Shown: positions 19,133-30,609 of the stretch, one piece after another
Layout of the letters: every line of letters begins with the position of its first letter
Numbering within the stretch: position 1 is the stretch's first letter
DNA from: Metellina segmentata
Taxonomy: Eukaryota; Arthropoda; Arachnida; Araneae; Tetragnathidae
DNA: 64,000 bases
Assembly (NCBI GenBank): GCA_947359465.1
Contig: OX375874.1
Coordinates: forward strand, 98,707,441 to 98,771,440
Reading direction: 5' to 3'
Made by a program: the position numbers and the translations under genes
Notes under the pieces: generated by a model
What the model was told of the DNA's origin: nothing
Database searches by the model: none
What the model saw: only the letters and a program-made list of their open reading frames with translations

Positions 19133-21145
19133 TTTAGTATAAAGCAAACGCACTTATTCCTCAAAATTCCATTTAGTGGTATGTGGAATAAAAGAGATTA
19201 TGATAGAAATAAATGACATCAGTGTAGACAAATTGAACTCAATCGATAACAATTTTTTAGTAAACAGAAGGTTGATTTTACACCGCTTTTACAAAAAGAA
19301 AAGCACTGAATTCAACGAATGATTCACATGTATCTAAGTTGGGTAAGAACAGCTTCACTTAGTAGAGTAAGCAACTTTGACATTCTACCATTTCAGACAA
19401 AAAATTTCAAACTTCAAATTAATAACTGTGACATTATTCCAATATCAAAAAAGTTTTGTTTAAAATTCCCTTTTTTCAACATACATACTGTTTTAAATTG
19501 AACACTTATGGTACTTTGTAAATTCAGAAATTCGGTTTTTAAATGGAAAGCACGTACCTGTGTAGAAGGATAGATGTAGTTAATTGGCTATGAAGTACAG
19601 CTTTCAATAACACTCATGAAACACGAAAAAATATATAATTTAATTGATTTTAATCGTCTTTCAATCCAAGGCTATATCAATTTTGAATTATATTTGAACT
19701 ACAACGTATGACTACCGTTTCAATTTAACGTAACTCATCTTATTTTAAAGTTATTATTGAAATTTACTTGTTATTTTAAAATAAGAAATTGTACGCGTAA
19801 ATAAAATTTTTATTTGTACATTTTATTTATTTTATGATGCAGCAATCTTCATACTATTACGTATTAAATTAGGGATTTAAAGAATGTTGGTTGAAATATA
19901 CATAAACCACAAAGATTAATAACCCGTGTCTAGTGATAGTTTGTAAGAAATAAGTAAATCATTAAAACCTAACTCCTGAATAATATTTCTGCAATACGTA
20001 GTATACCGGATCACATAAATGCAAGCAGAAACAAAATCCTATTACTTAAAAAAAAATTCAAATTCTGAAAAAAAAAATGTTCTAACGTGTTAAATTTAGA
20101 CTTCCTGAACATATTCTGAAATAGAACAATTCGACAAATGACAATATTGATAAAGACATTAATGATTTATCAGCAAAAAGAACACATATTTATAATACTT
20201 GGGAATCCTCAAATATGACCGCAACATCTCGCTGTTAACTCAATACCCAAACAAAGAGTTCTAAATCAAATTAAACATTAATTATGATGTTGCCAGATAC
20301 AGAAAAGCAAGATTGCGATTTTATGATCAATGACTTTTTCTTTGGGCTTTCGTGTTCCATTATAGAATGCAAGTTATGTAAAATTAATTGCCTTTAGATA
20401 TTCTCTCTCTCTTTCTTCATCAATCAAATATTTATAAATTATTTACGTCATAGAAAGCAATAAAAAGTCAGTTTAAACATAAATTTTAAAATTTAATTGG
20501 TTTAAAAAACTTGTTTTTCTTTTATTAACACTGGTAAAGCAATCTGAGTTGCGTTCAACAATTGTTTTGTACTCAATGTTTGAGTATATCGTTTGGGCTT
20601 TTCGTGTTCCATTACAAAATTTAAGTAAATGTAAAACTAAATGTTCTAAATATTCTTTCTTCATGAATTAAATATTTATAAATATTATTTTCATCATGGG
20701 AAGAAGTAAAAAGTCAGTTCAAGCATGAATATTATAATTTAATTTGTTTAAAAAATTGATTTTCGATCAACACTGGTAAAGCAATCTGAGCTGCGTATAG
20801 CAATATATATACTTAATAGCGTTTTATACTTAATGTTATTTCTAAGGCGATTTCGAATTGCTTTTGGCTTAGGCCTTAGGTCAATTTTAGGCCTCTTAAG
20901 AGTCGAATTTTTCAAAATCCTTCTTAGTAGTATAACAAGAATAGTAGTGTAACAAATAGTACTACTATTTATAGCAGAATATAATTAACAAGTAGCAAGT
21001 AACAATAATATTAACTAACAAGTAGTACGGTATAACAATAATCACCCTGCAAAATTGCAGCTTCCTAGGACTTGTAGTTCTTGAAATACAGTGATGAGTG
21101 AGTTAGTGAGACGGTCAGTGAGTGAGTGGTATTTGAGTTTTATAT
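19133..21145 (+). repeat. Host repeat, right part; inverted copy at 41640-43350
   Basis: The reverse complement of 41640-43350 matches along most of this 2-kb segment, with many differences and some indels. Landmarks include TTTAGT at the Helitron junction, the TACAGCTTTCAATAACAC block near 19600, GCTTTCGTGTTCCATTA near 20347, and the GTGAGTGAGTGG block near 21117. No protein recognised. It could be a non-autonomous transposon or a segmental duplication. Confidence 0.75.
20339..20805 (+). repeat. Internal tandem duplication (~245 bp x 2)
   Basis: The block starting near GGGCTTTCGTGTTCCATTA (about 20344) recurs at about 20594. Both copies run to AACACTGGTAAAGCAATCTGAG (20527 and 20769), with roughly 15-20% differences. 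The inverted copy at 42 kb appears to have one unit. Confidence 0.65.
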
Positions 21146-22639
21146 ATATTATATCTTTTTTTGGTTCAGTTCTTTCGCCTCATTGTCATAAACGAAGTTA
21201 CTTTCAATTTCAAAGAAGTTACAATTCCCTGGGATGAAAATGATTATTCCGATAGATAAATACGGGACTCATATCGGACCGTGGTCAATAGCTCGTTGTA
21301 TTGCTCCAGTTAAGGCTTTAATTGATAAACTACTACCGAGGTTTTAACACAAAAGTTTAACAAATTTCTGTACGATTATTTTTAACCACTTAAATGAAGA
21401 ATCATCACATATATCTTCACTAAAAACATTTTTGAATACATGTAAAAATATCAAGAAACAGAGTTATCAGTGAGTTCAATCAAAATCATATAAGATTACT
21501 AAAAAACTATTTGCAGAAGATTTGCTTGCAATTGAAATTTTATGAAAATTTTAATTTAGATCTTCAACGGTCTTTAGATCCATTTAAGCCTCGATCACTT
21601 GTATTAATCCATTTGTAAACTTCTTTCTAAGTGAAATTTGGACAAGAAATACTTGTCAAGACTGTCTTAATTAGCACCACAAATTTATACCAATTTTTAA
21701 ATTGTGCAACAAAACCAATTAAGAGAAACGCATATTTATATATGAAGCGTACGTATCTTCCTAAAAGAAAACTGATGTGTCGTAAATGTAATTCTGAGTA
21801 AAGTTCTTTCAGTCAGTTTTCTTTAACAAATGATCGTTTAAAGATACCTTTTAAATTATTATTTACTAGCTGAAATATCCAGCATTGCTTGGGATGAATT
21901 GGTTAAAGGTGTAATGAAAGCAATTAGAATCACTTTTCTCTATATGTATTTTAAGTGAGAGCAAAATAAGTTTTTGAACTCTATTTTGACATACGTATTT
22001 ATAAGTTCTGCAATTTAGTTGAGACGAAATAATACATTTCACATACATTGCACTAAAGTGTAAGATACAACTTAACTAGGTAATAATATGGTGTCTATTT
22101 TCTACAGAAGTCTATTTTTAGTTTTGGAGTGATTATGAATGCACATTTAGTTCCTGCAAAAACGACGAATTCACAGCATGGAATACTAACGCTGTAATTT
22201 CGCCATTTAAATATAACATTCGGTTTGCAGCATTCTGAATCTCGCGATCATTATGAAAAGTGATAAATCATACTGATATGATAATCACTACTAATTTCTT
22301 TTCAAGTAAGTTCTTTTTGGAACTTCCATTGCACATGTGAAATAACGACATGTTTATAAAGTAACGGCTTCTCTACCGACGAAACCAACTTAATTAATAA
22401 CAAATTTTCAAAAAGTGACATTTTTTACAATTTTTTATAAAGTATACCAATAATTCAAACCAATGATTGAGATAGCAAAGTTGTCTTAGGATAGTTTCAA
22501 TTCGTAAAGTAAACAACCACGATCTTCTGTCCCTAAAGACAAAAGCGTTTAACTTTTAAGTCTTGGTTAGAATATTTTATAACTGATAGTATTCTAAGAA
22601 CAGCAAAGTTTTATTTAAGATTCGCTTTATTCCAACTGG
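21146..22639. other. AT-rich DNA, no gene seen
   Basis: No coding similarity, terminal repeats or RNA gene recognised. Confidence 0.45.
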
Positions 22640-22855
22640 CATGCAGTTTTAAATCGATCCGAAACGCCATTTTTCTTTTTGTCAATTCAGAGATTCGGTA
22701 TTTTAATGGAAATCACGTACCTACTTTGAATGATCGATGGTGTTTCTTAACTATTGAGTACTGCTTTCAATGCAGTTCACATATATTTCGGAACTTAAAA
22801 AAATACATATATGTTTTACTGATTTTAACTGTCTTGTAATGTGCCCAAACCTTCG
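22640..22855 (+). repeat. Diverged third copy of part of the host repeat
   Basis: Resembles 19490-19680: TCAATTCAGAGATTCGGTATTTTAATGGAAA here corresponds to the AAATTCAGAAATTCGG block at about 19520, followed by CTGCTTTCAAT and ACTGATTTTAA counterparts. It is more diverged than the inverted copy. Confidence 0.5.
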
Positions 22856-23700
22856 GAAAAATTGTAAGAATAAATGAAATACATTAACAAAAAAAGTGAA
22901 AATTAGATTAGAAAACGAAACATGATCTGGTTTTGCCATATACTGAGTAGCAAAATAATACTATTCTTATTGGTGGGTTTTTGTTTACATTTTTAGTATT
23001 AAATGGAGTCGTTACCTTATAAAATATAGGAAATGCAAAATTAAATGTTTTCTATCTTTTCGTATGATTAGTCAAATGTTTAAAACCTATTGATATCTTG
23101 TAAATAAATAAATGAAATTAAACAGGTATTGTAATTTAAATTCTTCAAATATAATATTTTGGGAAAAAATTGATTTTCCAACAATGTTAAAACAATCTGT
23201 TTCGTATTTTACAATCATAACAATACCAATGTTATTCAGTCGGGAATTGTTTTTAGACCCCTTTTGCACAACCAGAACAAATAGAACGTTGAAATTATAA
23301 TTTATTATGAAGCAAATTATAATTTATTATGAATTCACGCAAAACAAATGAAAATTTTGAGGGAAAAAAAAAGTATGCACATGTAATTATCGTTATCCAC
23401 AAAATAGACAAACATATTGCAAAATAAACAAATTTTATCTATGCTAGATATTTCTAATGTACATTTTTCGTAATTATGTCGGTAGCTATGTCGCAAACAG
23501 GTAAATTTATTAATCCATTCACTATTTTCAAACGAAAAACTAACTTCATTTAAAAAATTGTATGAAACGCTATTTTTTAGGGAAACAATACATAATTCCA
23601 CAGCAAATAGTAGAAATAATTTTTAACTTATTCTCCCTTGAAATTGTTTTCTGTGGACTTCGAGAGATTACAGAAATAGTACAGGAATTATTTTCCCATT
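22856..23700. other. AT-rich DNA, no gene seen
   Basis: Only short chance frames on both strands. No repeats recognised. Confidence 0.4.
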
Positions 23701-23748
23701 GAATGACTATATATATAAAACACAGAATGACTATATATATAAAACACA
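23701..23748 (+). repeat. 24-bp tandem duplication
   Basis: GAATGACTATATATATAAAA plus CACA occurs twice head to tail, directly before the TA microsatellite. Confidence 0.8.
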
Positions 23749-23752
23749 GTCC

Positions 23753-23788
<36 letters not shown>

Positions 23789-23792
23789 GGAC
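23749..23792. repeat. TA microsatellite inside a perfect palindrome
   Basis: GTCCCTG (23749-23755), then 30 bases of TA, then CAGGGAC (23786-23792). The right arm is also the first bases of the hAT-like element. Confidence 0.85.
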
Positions 23793-24265
23793 CGATTTAG
23801 AAAATTTGGTATAGTAGGCACAAGACGCAGGAAGGGCCCCCCCCCATGTTATTTGTTCATCACAAAAACTAATTTTATAACAATAATTGGTACTTACGTA
23901 TTTGACTGTTGACCGTTTCACAGATGTCACTAAAAAGTTTGAGAAAATCGTGACATTACTTATAACTCTTGGCAAAACAAAATAAAGCAGATGAAAATTA
24001 AAAACATAATAGTTAGATAATTAATGTAATTACAAGAATGTGATAGTGGGGGAAATGGTCGACGGACATCTACGTAAATACCCAGTAATTACAAGAATGA
24101 GATAGTGGGGGAAATGGTCGACGGACATCTACGTAAATACCCAGTAATTTATGTAATTACTTAAAAACTTTAAAAATTTTTTAGATACTTTTGAAATTTA
24201 GGGACGCTCTAAATTATGGGGCCCTAGGCCCGTGCCTCCCTGGCCTAATGATAAATCAGGGCCTG
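23786..24265 (+). mobile_element. hAT-like MITE (480 bp)
   Basis: Begins CAGGGACCGATTTAG and ends, in reverse complement, CAGGCCCTGATTTATC, imperfect terminal inverted repeats of the CAGG...GATTTA type seen in many arthropod hAT elements. It carries GGGCCC tracts near both ends (about 23836 and 24221). Both flanks are TATATATA, compatible with an 8-bp target duplication but uninformative in a microsatellite. A 54-bp segment is duplicated in tandem inside (about 24031-24145). No transposase. Confidence 0.65.
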
Positions 24266-24299
24266 TATATATATATATATATCCTAATTTAATTACAAA

Positions 24300-24806
24300 G
24301 TAGAAGTAAAAATCAAGCCCGACCAATAATTTTGCACCGAAGAGACGGTGGCAATTTCTCCCTCAGATCTGAACTCTGTGTCCATTAACAACCCATCCGC
24401 CTTCCATGACCTACATACCGCTGTGTCCTGCACTATCCTGCATCCTCACTCGGTCCAGTCCTGATTGTCAGAGATTCGAAACGTCATTTATAACCGCAAC
24501 CGCATTATTCTCCCCTGTCCCTAATCCAGCTACCTATAAAGTCCATTGTAAGAGACACAAGTCCCTTACACTCCGAGGGAACCCTTTCGAAGTCATCAAA
24601 GCATGTTACAACCGAAGGTTCTGGTCATTCATCAAAAGTGGGTTGTTTGTTCTCTGGTAGTCGATCATTGAAAGCGTTCCTCTTCGAGCCATTTGTTGTT
24701 TTCGAGAATCGATTGTCTAATTGCTCGAAGTAAGATGCCGGCTCATTTGTCTCTCAGCTGAATTACCATTAGGCGACCCAGACGATCGAGTTACTTCGAA
24801 AGAATT
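24300..24806. other. GC-richer unique DNA
   Basis: No repeat partner seen in the window. Base composition is more balanced than its surroundings, with motifs such as CAGCTG and TAATTG near 24720-24770. A 255-base frame exists at 24406-24660 on the plus strand, without recognised similarity. It could be a conserved non-coding element or an exon; I cannot tell. Confidence 0.3.
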
Positions 24807-25680
24807 TCGGTCTGAATGACATCTTTCATTTCATGAGATGTCGTTTTTTAAAGTTTCTTTTAAAGATGTGAGTTTTTTTTCTAGTTTTCATATACCGGAT
24901 TATGTGGATTTTCATAGTAATGAAATCTTCTTAGCACATTTGTTCATGTATCTTGACACCTGAGAGTTATTGTCAATTTCGCCATTACGCAGATTGTTTG
25001 ACTTATGGTGATGTGGGTTTGAATGGCTTCCTTCATTTCACATGAAGTGTGTTTTTTTTTTAAATTTCTTCGAGATGTGAGTTTATTTTAAACTTTTCTG
25101 TACCAGAATGTGTGGACCTTTAACTAGTGAAAACTATTCAACGCTAAGTCATCCATATCTGTCATTTTGGCAGAGTTTGTTGCTTTCGCCATTTTGAATT
25201 GTTTTTAACTTATAGTGGTGCTAGTCTGAATGCCACAATTCGTTTCATATGAGGTGTCTTATTTAAAAAAAAGTTTATTTTTCAAGATGGGGGGGGGGGT
25301 TTGTTTACCAGAATGCTGAATTTTAAGAACTTCTGAGATTTATTTAGAACTAATTTTAATCTGGTAAAATCTACACTAGAAAGTCATTTTTCTGTCATTT
25401 TGACAGTGGTGAGTTTTTGTCGCTTACACCAATTTGGATAACTTCCGACTTATGGTGGTGTGAGTTTAAATGGGGCCATTCATTTCTAATGAGAAATCTT
25501 TAATTAAAGTTCTTCCACGATGTGTGATTTTGTTAGCTTTTCTACATCAGAATATGTGGATCGTTAGCTTGGTAAAATGTGCTTAACACAACAACTTCCG
25601 TTTCTGTCATTTGAGACAAGAAAGCGTTTATCGCTTTCGCCATGTCAAATTTTTTGATGAATTTTGGAAATTACACAACT
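24807..25680 (+). repeat. Old tandem repeat, about 4 units of 205-245 bp
   Basis: A TCTGAATGRC...TTCATTTCAYATGAG block recurs at about 24810, 25017, 25222 and 25465. Between copies lie shared segments (GATGTGAGTTT, CAGAATRTGTGGA, TCTGTCATTTTGACA, TCGCCATTT, ACTTATGGTGGTG). Copies are strongly diverged, so the duplication is old. A run of ten or more G occurs near 25289. Confidence 0.7.
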
Positions 25681-26094
25681 GGAACTTTTTCGTGTAGTTC
25701 AATGAAGAAAAATTGGTCTGTAAAATTTAACTAAAACCTGATAATGTCTTTGTGGAAAAATTTTAGAAGATAATCTTCAGAATTTGTGTTCTGGTTATTG
25801 TTAGAACTTCTCATGTTGAGAATTCTTCGACTGGTTGCACTGCGTCCTTGTAGGCTGTATATAATTAAACCTTATTTACTTACCAAATTCTATGTACCTT
25901 AACAGTGACTGTGACTCTACAATAATACTTATTACGAGTCCGCACTAAGTTGAAGATAATGTATAAAAATCGCCAAACAGCTATGAATTCTTAACACGGG
26001 AATTTCTAAAGATAACAAGAACGAAAATTCTGAGGATATCTTTTGGATGTTGTTTGATCTCAGTACAGGATAATGCTTTTACACGAATGCCAAA
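25681..26094. other. AT-rich DNA, no gene seen
   Basis: No coding similarity or repeat recognised. Confidence 0.4.
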
Positions 26095-26215
26095 TGATTA
26101 TTGTTTGCATGAGTACCAAATGATTATTGTTTGCATGAGTGTCAAATGATTATCATCTGCATGAATACCAAATGATTATCGTTTTCACTAATGCCATGAT
26201 TATCGTTTGCTCGAT
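26095..26215 (+). repeat. ~28-bp minisatellite, 4-5 copies
   Basis: The unit CCAAATGATTATTGTTTGCA plus TGAGTA recurs four to five times with increasing divergence to the right. Confidence 0.8.
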
Positions 26216-26326
26216 TTTATTAATATGTTAGTTCGCGAAGTATTGAAAATAAAGCAAGTAGAACTTGCAATATTTTTACACAAAAAAATTATTTGTATGA
26301 GCTACAGTACTATATTATACTAAGCA

Positions 26327-26583
26327 TATCGCACCCCGGCAAGCAACACAAGTAAAAAAATAAAAATTTTGATAATATGTGATTGAAAAATATGCATCAG
26401 GTGCCTCAGCGTGTTATATTACTATTCTATAGAATGTAATAGAATTTAATATTACAAATACTTACCTAAAATTTAAAAGAAGCTAATACTATTTCAATAT
26501 AAGTTTTATAGTATCCTTTAAGTTGATGTTTCTCAAATTCTGCAATTTTTGAGTTGAGTCACTTTTCTTGCCGGCATGTGATA
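26327..26583. mobile_element. TIR MITE, copy 1 (~257 bp)
   Basis: Left end TATCGCACCCCGGCAAG, right end in reverse complement TATCACATGCCGGCAAG. The inverted repeats continue about 36 bases, with TGACTCAACTCAA inside the right one. Internal sequence matches the copies at 49433 and 51627, including CTTATATTGAAATAG (in reverse orientation) and TGAAAAATATGCAT. No coding capacity. The superfamily is unknown; a TA target site is suggested by copy 3. Confidence 0.75.
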
Positions 26584-27480
26584 TGTTTTCTTCAATACGA
26601 TTTCCTAGTTGTGTGTATTGCATTTTCCCCCGCACTACACATTTAGTGTCTAAATAAGCTTATACATCATTTGAATGAATTGTCATGAATATTCTAGTGT
26701 TTACAATGGTCAAAAATTGTTAGAACTCACGCAAGGAATACTGAAAGCCACAGAATGGATATATGCGTGGGTAACGCTCTGAAGGATATTTTACCCAAAA
26801 TTAAAATTTATTAATTTTTGTGAAGTTATTTAATTTAATCGCATATTGTACAATTTTTGAGTTGAGTCAATTTTCTTGCCGGTATGTGATATGTTTTATT
26901 CAATACTCTGAGGACGATTTCCTAGTTGTGTGTATTGCATTTTTCCCCGCACTACACATTTAGTGTCTAAATTAGCTTATATATCATTTGAATGAATTGT
27001 CATGAATATTCTAGTGTTTACAATGGTCAAAAATTGTTAGAACTCACGCAAGGAATACTGAAAGCCACATAATGGATATATGCGTGGGTAACGCTCTGAA
27101 GGATATTTTACCCAAAATTAAAATTATTAATTTTTGTAAAGTTATTTAATTTAATCGCATATTGTGCAATTTTTGAGTTGAGTCATTTTTCTTGCCGGTA
27201 TGTGATATGTTTTATTCAATACTCTGAGGACGATTTCCTAGTTGTGCGTATTGCATTTTCCCCCGCACTACACATTTAGTGTCTAAATAAGCTTATGCAT
27301 CATTTGAATGAATTGTGGTGAATATTCTAGTGTTTATAATGGTCAAAAATTGTTAGAACTCACGTAAGGAATACTGCAAGTCACAGAATGGATATATACG
27401 TGGGTAACGCTCTGAAGGATATTTTACCCCAAATGAAAATGTATTAATTTTTGTGAAGTTATTTAATATAATCGCATATT
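26542..27480 (+). repeat. Three tandem units of ~310 bp that include a MITE end
   Basis: Units start at GCAATTTTTGAGTTGAGTCA (26542), about 26850 and about 27166, and are roughly 90-95% alike by eye. Each unit begins with the right terminal repeat of the MITE at 26327-26583 and continues with about 270 bp of other DNA (CCCGCACTACACATTTAGTG, CACGCAAGGAATACTG, GGGTAACGCTCTGAAGG). The array thus grew from the right end of the MITE and its flank. Confidence 0.85.
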
Positions 27481-28110
27481 GTTATATAATGTTGCTCATT
27501 ATATCTTCCATACAGTTCCAAAACAACACCCAATTTCTTCTGCCCTGATCCTTGATCTTGAACAGATGAACTCAGTGCAACAGTCGTTAGTCAAATCTCT
27601 TAATAAACACCCATCCAAAATTACACATCACACATTAAATCTCCAGCATTCTCTCCAGAGCATAACCATAAATCCCCCATTTTTAAAGCAAGTTACTCCA
27701 TAAAACTCAGTCCAGATCGTTTCGGAGCCAAAGAAACGAAGATCTATAATCAGCGTATCGCCTTTTGGTGCACAATACTCTTCCAACAAATCCCTCCCAG
27801 ATCGAGCCGATTGATGATACAATATGAGTGGCTAATGACTGTTACACATTCCCGAACACTGTGATTAGAAGAGCGCCACAAAGAGCAGAACTGCGTGAAA
27901 AACAAAAGGCGACTTCCTCTACGAACGGCCCTTTCATTAAGCCTCAGAAATGCGGTATAATTTCGAGCGGCATTAACGCTCGCGCGACAAACGACTGGGT
28001 TCGTTTCGCACTTTTACACAAAGGAGCGTTAGGAAAAGGCGCTCTGTTATTAATGTCGTTATATCACTGGACGCGGTGCTGCGGGCGGTGGAGGTAGAAT
28101 GGTGTGAGTT
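27481..28110. other. Unique DNA with GC-rich island
   Basis: 27850-28110 is clearly GC-richer than its surroundings, with CpG-containing strings such as GAGCGGCATTAACGCTCG. No repeat partner in the window. A plus-strand frame (27828-28097) crosses it, but I recognise no protein. Candidate conserved non-coding element or promoter. Confidence 0.35.
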
Positions 28111-28624
28111 GGGAATTTTTGTGGTTGGAGGTTCTAATGAAGTGGTTGGGAAACGCTTTCTGGGAGTTGCATTTTTTTCCTGAATCTCGTTTTGCTAAAT
28201 TCGTCGGAGTAAATTAGTTGGAATATATTTTACCGAACGAATATTTATTCAAAAGTAAAAAGTTCTAATTTATATTTCAGCAGACGATATTTGTTTATAT
28301 GTAAAAATTATGATTTATATTTAGTCAGACATTAATTATTTATTTAGAAGAACAAAAAATAAAGTATTTAGAAGTAAAGCTTGGATTTATCGTCGGATTA
28401 GAGCTGAAACTCGTTAACTGACAGAATAAATAAATTTTATACAATAGCCGTCAATAATTAAGCATTAAATTTCAGGACAAAAATAAAAATTAAACTGATA
28501 GTTGATCTTGTTTTGCTAAAATTTGTTGTTAGTAAATTGCTAGGATGTATTTTACCAAGCGAAACCCGTTTAAAAGTAAAAATTGTAATTTATATTTCAT
28601 ATATTTTGTCAGAATATAATTATT

Positions 28625-28653
28625 CATTTCGAAGGGAAAAAAGAAAAAAGAAA

Positions 28654-28708
<55 letters not shown>
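28625..28708. repeat. A-rich tract and TA microsatellite
   Basis: An AAGAAAAAAG-type purine tract is followed by about 45 bases of uninterrupted TA. Confidence 0.9.
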
Positions 28709-28709
<1 letters not shown>

Positions 28710-30260
28710 TGTGTACATTATATGCATTACTGTTGAAATGCGTTAGAATTTGTCAATGCATTTCTCATCGTCATTTAAACAATCTTATAGTGTCAAAAAT
28801 AGCATTTTCGAAATCTCTTTCAATGAGTTTCTGCTCTAAGCCAACGATATATATTTTGCAAGCAATTTTTATTTACATTTTGAAAAATGCATTTATCTTT
28901 AGAGTTTATATTTTGCTATATGGCAGCAAAATGGAGGTAAATATAAGGAATCAATAGATGTTCCAAAAAAGGTATGGAATGAAAGGATTCTTGGAATTTC
29001 TTAATAACATATTAATGTTAACGTTGTTAACGTACTTAACGTTGTTTGTTGGTACTTAATTAACGTCGCACTGAAGCAACGCAATGGGCTATTGGTAACT
29101 TATGAGGAACACCTAACAAAACTTACAATTTTATACACTTAATTAGCACTCAGTACAAAAATATAAATAACTTTCATATCTTTCATATCCCTTTTAATTA
29201 CATTATACTTTCCTCAAACATTTGAAAAGGTTCTTGATATTAAATATGCTATTCTTGCAATAATGAATTGTTTGATATCAAGTGTGTATGGGCTTCGATG
29301 GAAAAGGTATACTTGTTTAAAGAAACAAATAAATTGAATTATATCTCGAAACTATAACAACATGAAGGAAGTATATGATAGCCTTGAAATTTTTACGAGG
29401 AGTAGACGGTGTGAGGATATGCAATTCATTAGCACTGCAGTGTATATGCACGTCAATTTCCCAATAATACCCCCTGCAAGAAGTATAAAAAGCGAAAACA
29501 GAGTCTTTTAAGTATTGAAATTGTGTTTATCTTCCTGTTTATAGGAAACTCAATTATACCTCATAGAAAGACACTGTACTTTGATGGAGGAAGAATTCCG
29601 ACATCGTGTTTGTGAATCATCTTTCCAAGAATTTGGTAATTCTGTTCAACCAAATCAAGACACAGTGATGTGGATAGGGAATCGGTTAGAGCAGAAGGGA
29701 AGAACTGACCAGCGTGAAAGATTGAAGCAGCCTTATCACACATCAATGAACAAGAGACCGGAATCTTATGCTGGACACAGCTATTATGGATCGTATCGTA
29801 AAATTAAGAGCCCTAGTTTAAGAATTAATGTACGTTACAAAATAACCTGGGCCAACTTCTACAATAAATAGGCAGTTTACATCGGTGACGATTATTTTAA
29901 AAAAGTATTTTTCTGAGACTGGTTGAGACAACGTTCCTTGGCTAAATGGAGAGAAACAGTGTCGCTTTGTTTACCAAAAAGTACTTCATGGTAGAGTTGG
30001 GTAACACTGCTATACATACTTTAGTATCTTAAGTTAATTCTTGTAATAGTGGCTAAGTTCGCCACAAACCTTTCAGACGAATCTCGACACTTTCTATAGC
30101 AATACAATGGTCACATCCGATATTAGTGGCACCACAGCCACAAATTGTTTCGCCAAACAGGTCAGCCACCAGGTGTTTAGGATGTGTGGTGCCATTGGAT
30201 TATTTCCCCCCCACACACACATACGTTAAAATAAGCATTGCCGGTATATGCATCAGCCAA
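28709..30260. other. AT-rich DNA, no gene seen
   Basis: A 96-codon frame at 29581-29871 on the plus strand has no recognised similarity and no splice or promoter context. I regard it as chance. Confidence 0.4.
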
Positions 30261-30269
30261 CGCATTATC

Positions 30270-30600
30270 TCTTAAGTTTTGAAGCATGTTGTCCTCCTTT
30301 GCAGCGCTTATCTGCACGGACTGTTTTCAACACGGCAATGTGCAACCGTATATAGCATCCACAGTACAACAATTTATCAATGACCACTTGATTTCACTTC
30401 ATCCATGGCCCGCCTGTTCACCAGATCTATCACCATCTAACTTGTTTGGCTGATAATTACCCTGCTTTCACCTATGGCTGCCAGATCAGGTGTTGATCGC
30501 GTTATCTTGCCAAGATGGAAAATTAAACGGCGATGTCTTTGCATTCGTGATTGATCCCGAAACACCGCCAAAACCGCTGTGTAGCCTCAGTGAAACGTAA
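30270..30600 (+). pseudogene. Tc1-like transposase relic
   Basis: One frame reads FQHGNVQPYIASTVQQF and then WPACSPDLSPSNLFG before a TGA, which matches the region of Tc1-like transposases between the second catalytic Asp (QQDNARPH-type, here altered) and the third acidic residue (SPDLSPIE-type, here SPSN). Neither acidic residue is preserved. No terminal inverted repeats found. This is an old, truncated copy, distinct from the two Tc1-like elements further right. Confidence 0.6.
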
Positions 30601-30609
30601 TTTCAAACA

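Noticed and set aside
29581..29871. 96-codon frame with a polar sequence
   Set aside because: Not recognised, no splice or promoter context and no repeated or conserved counterpart. Left as chance.
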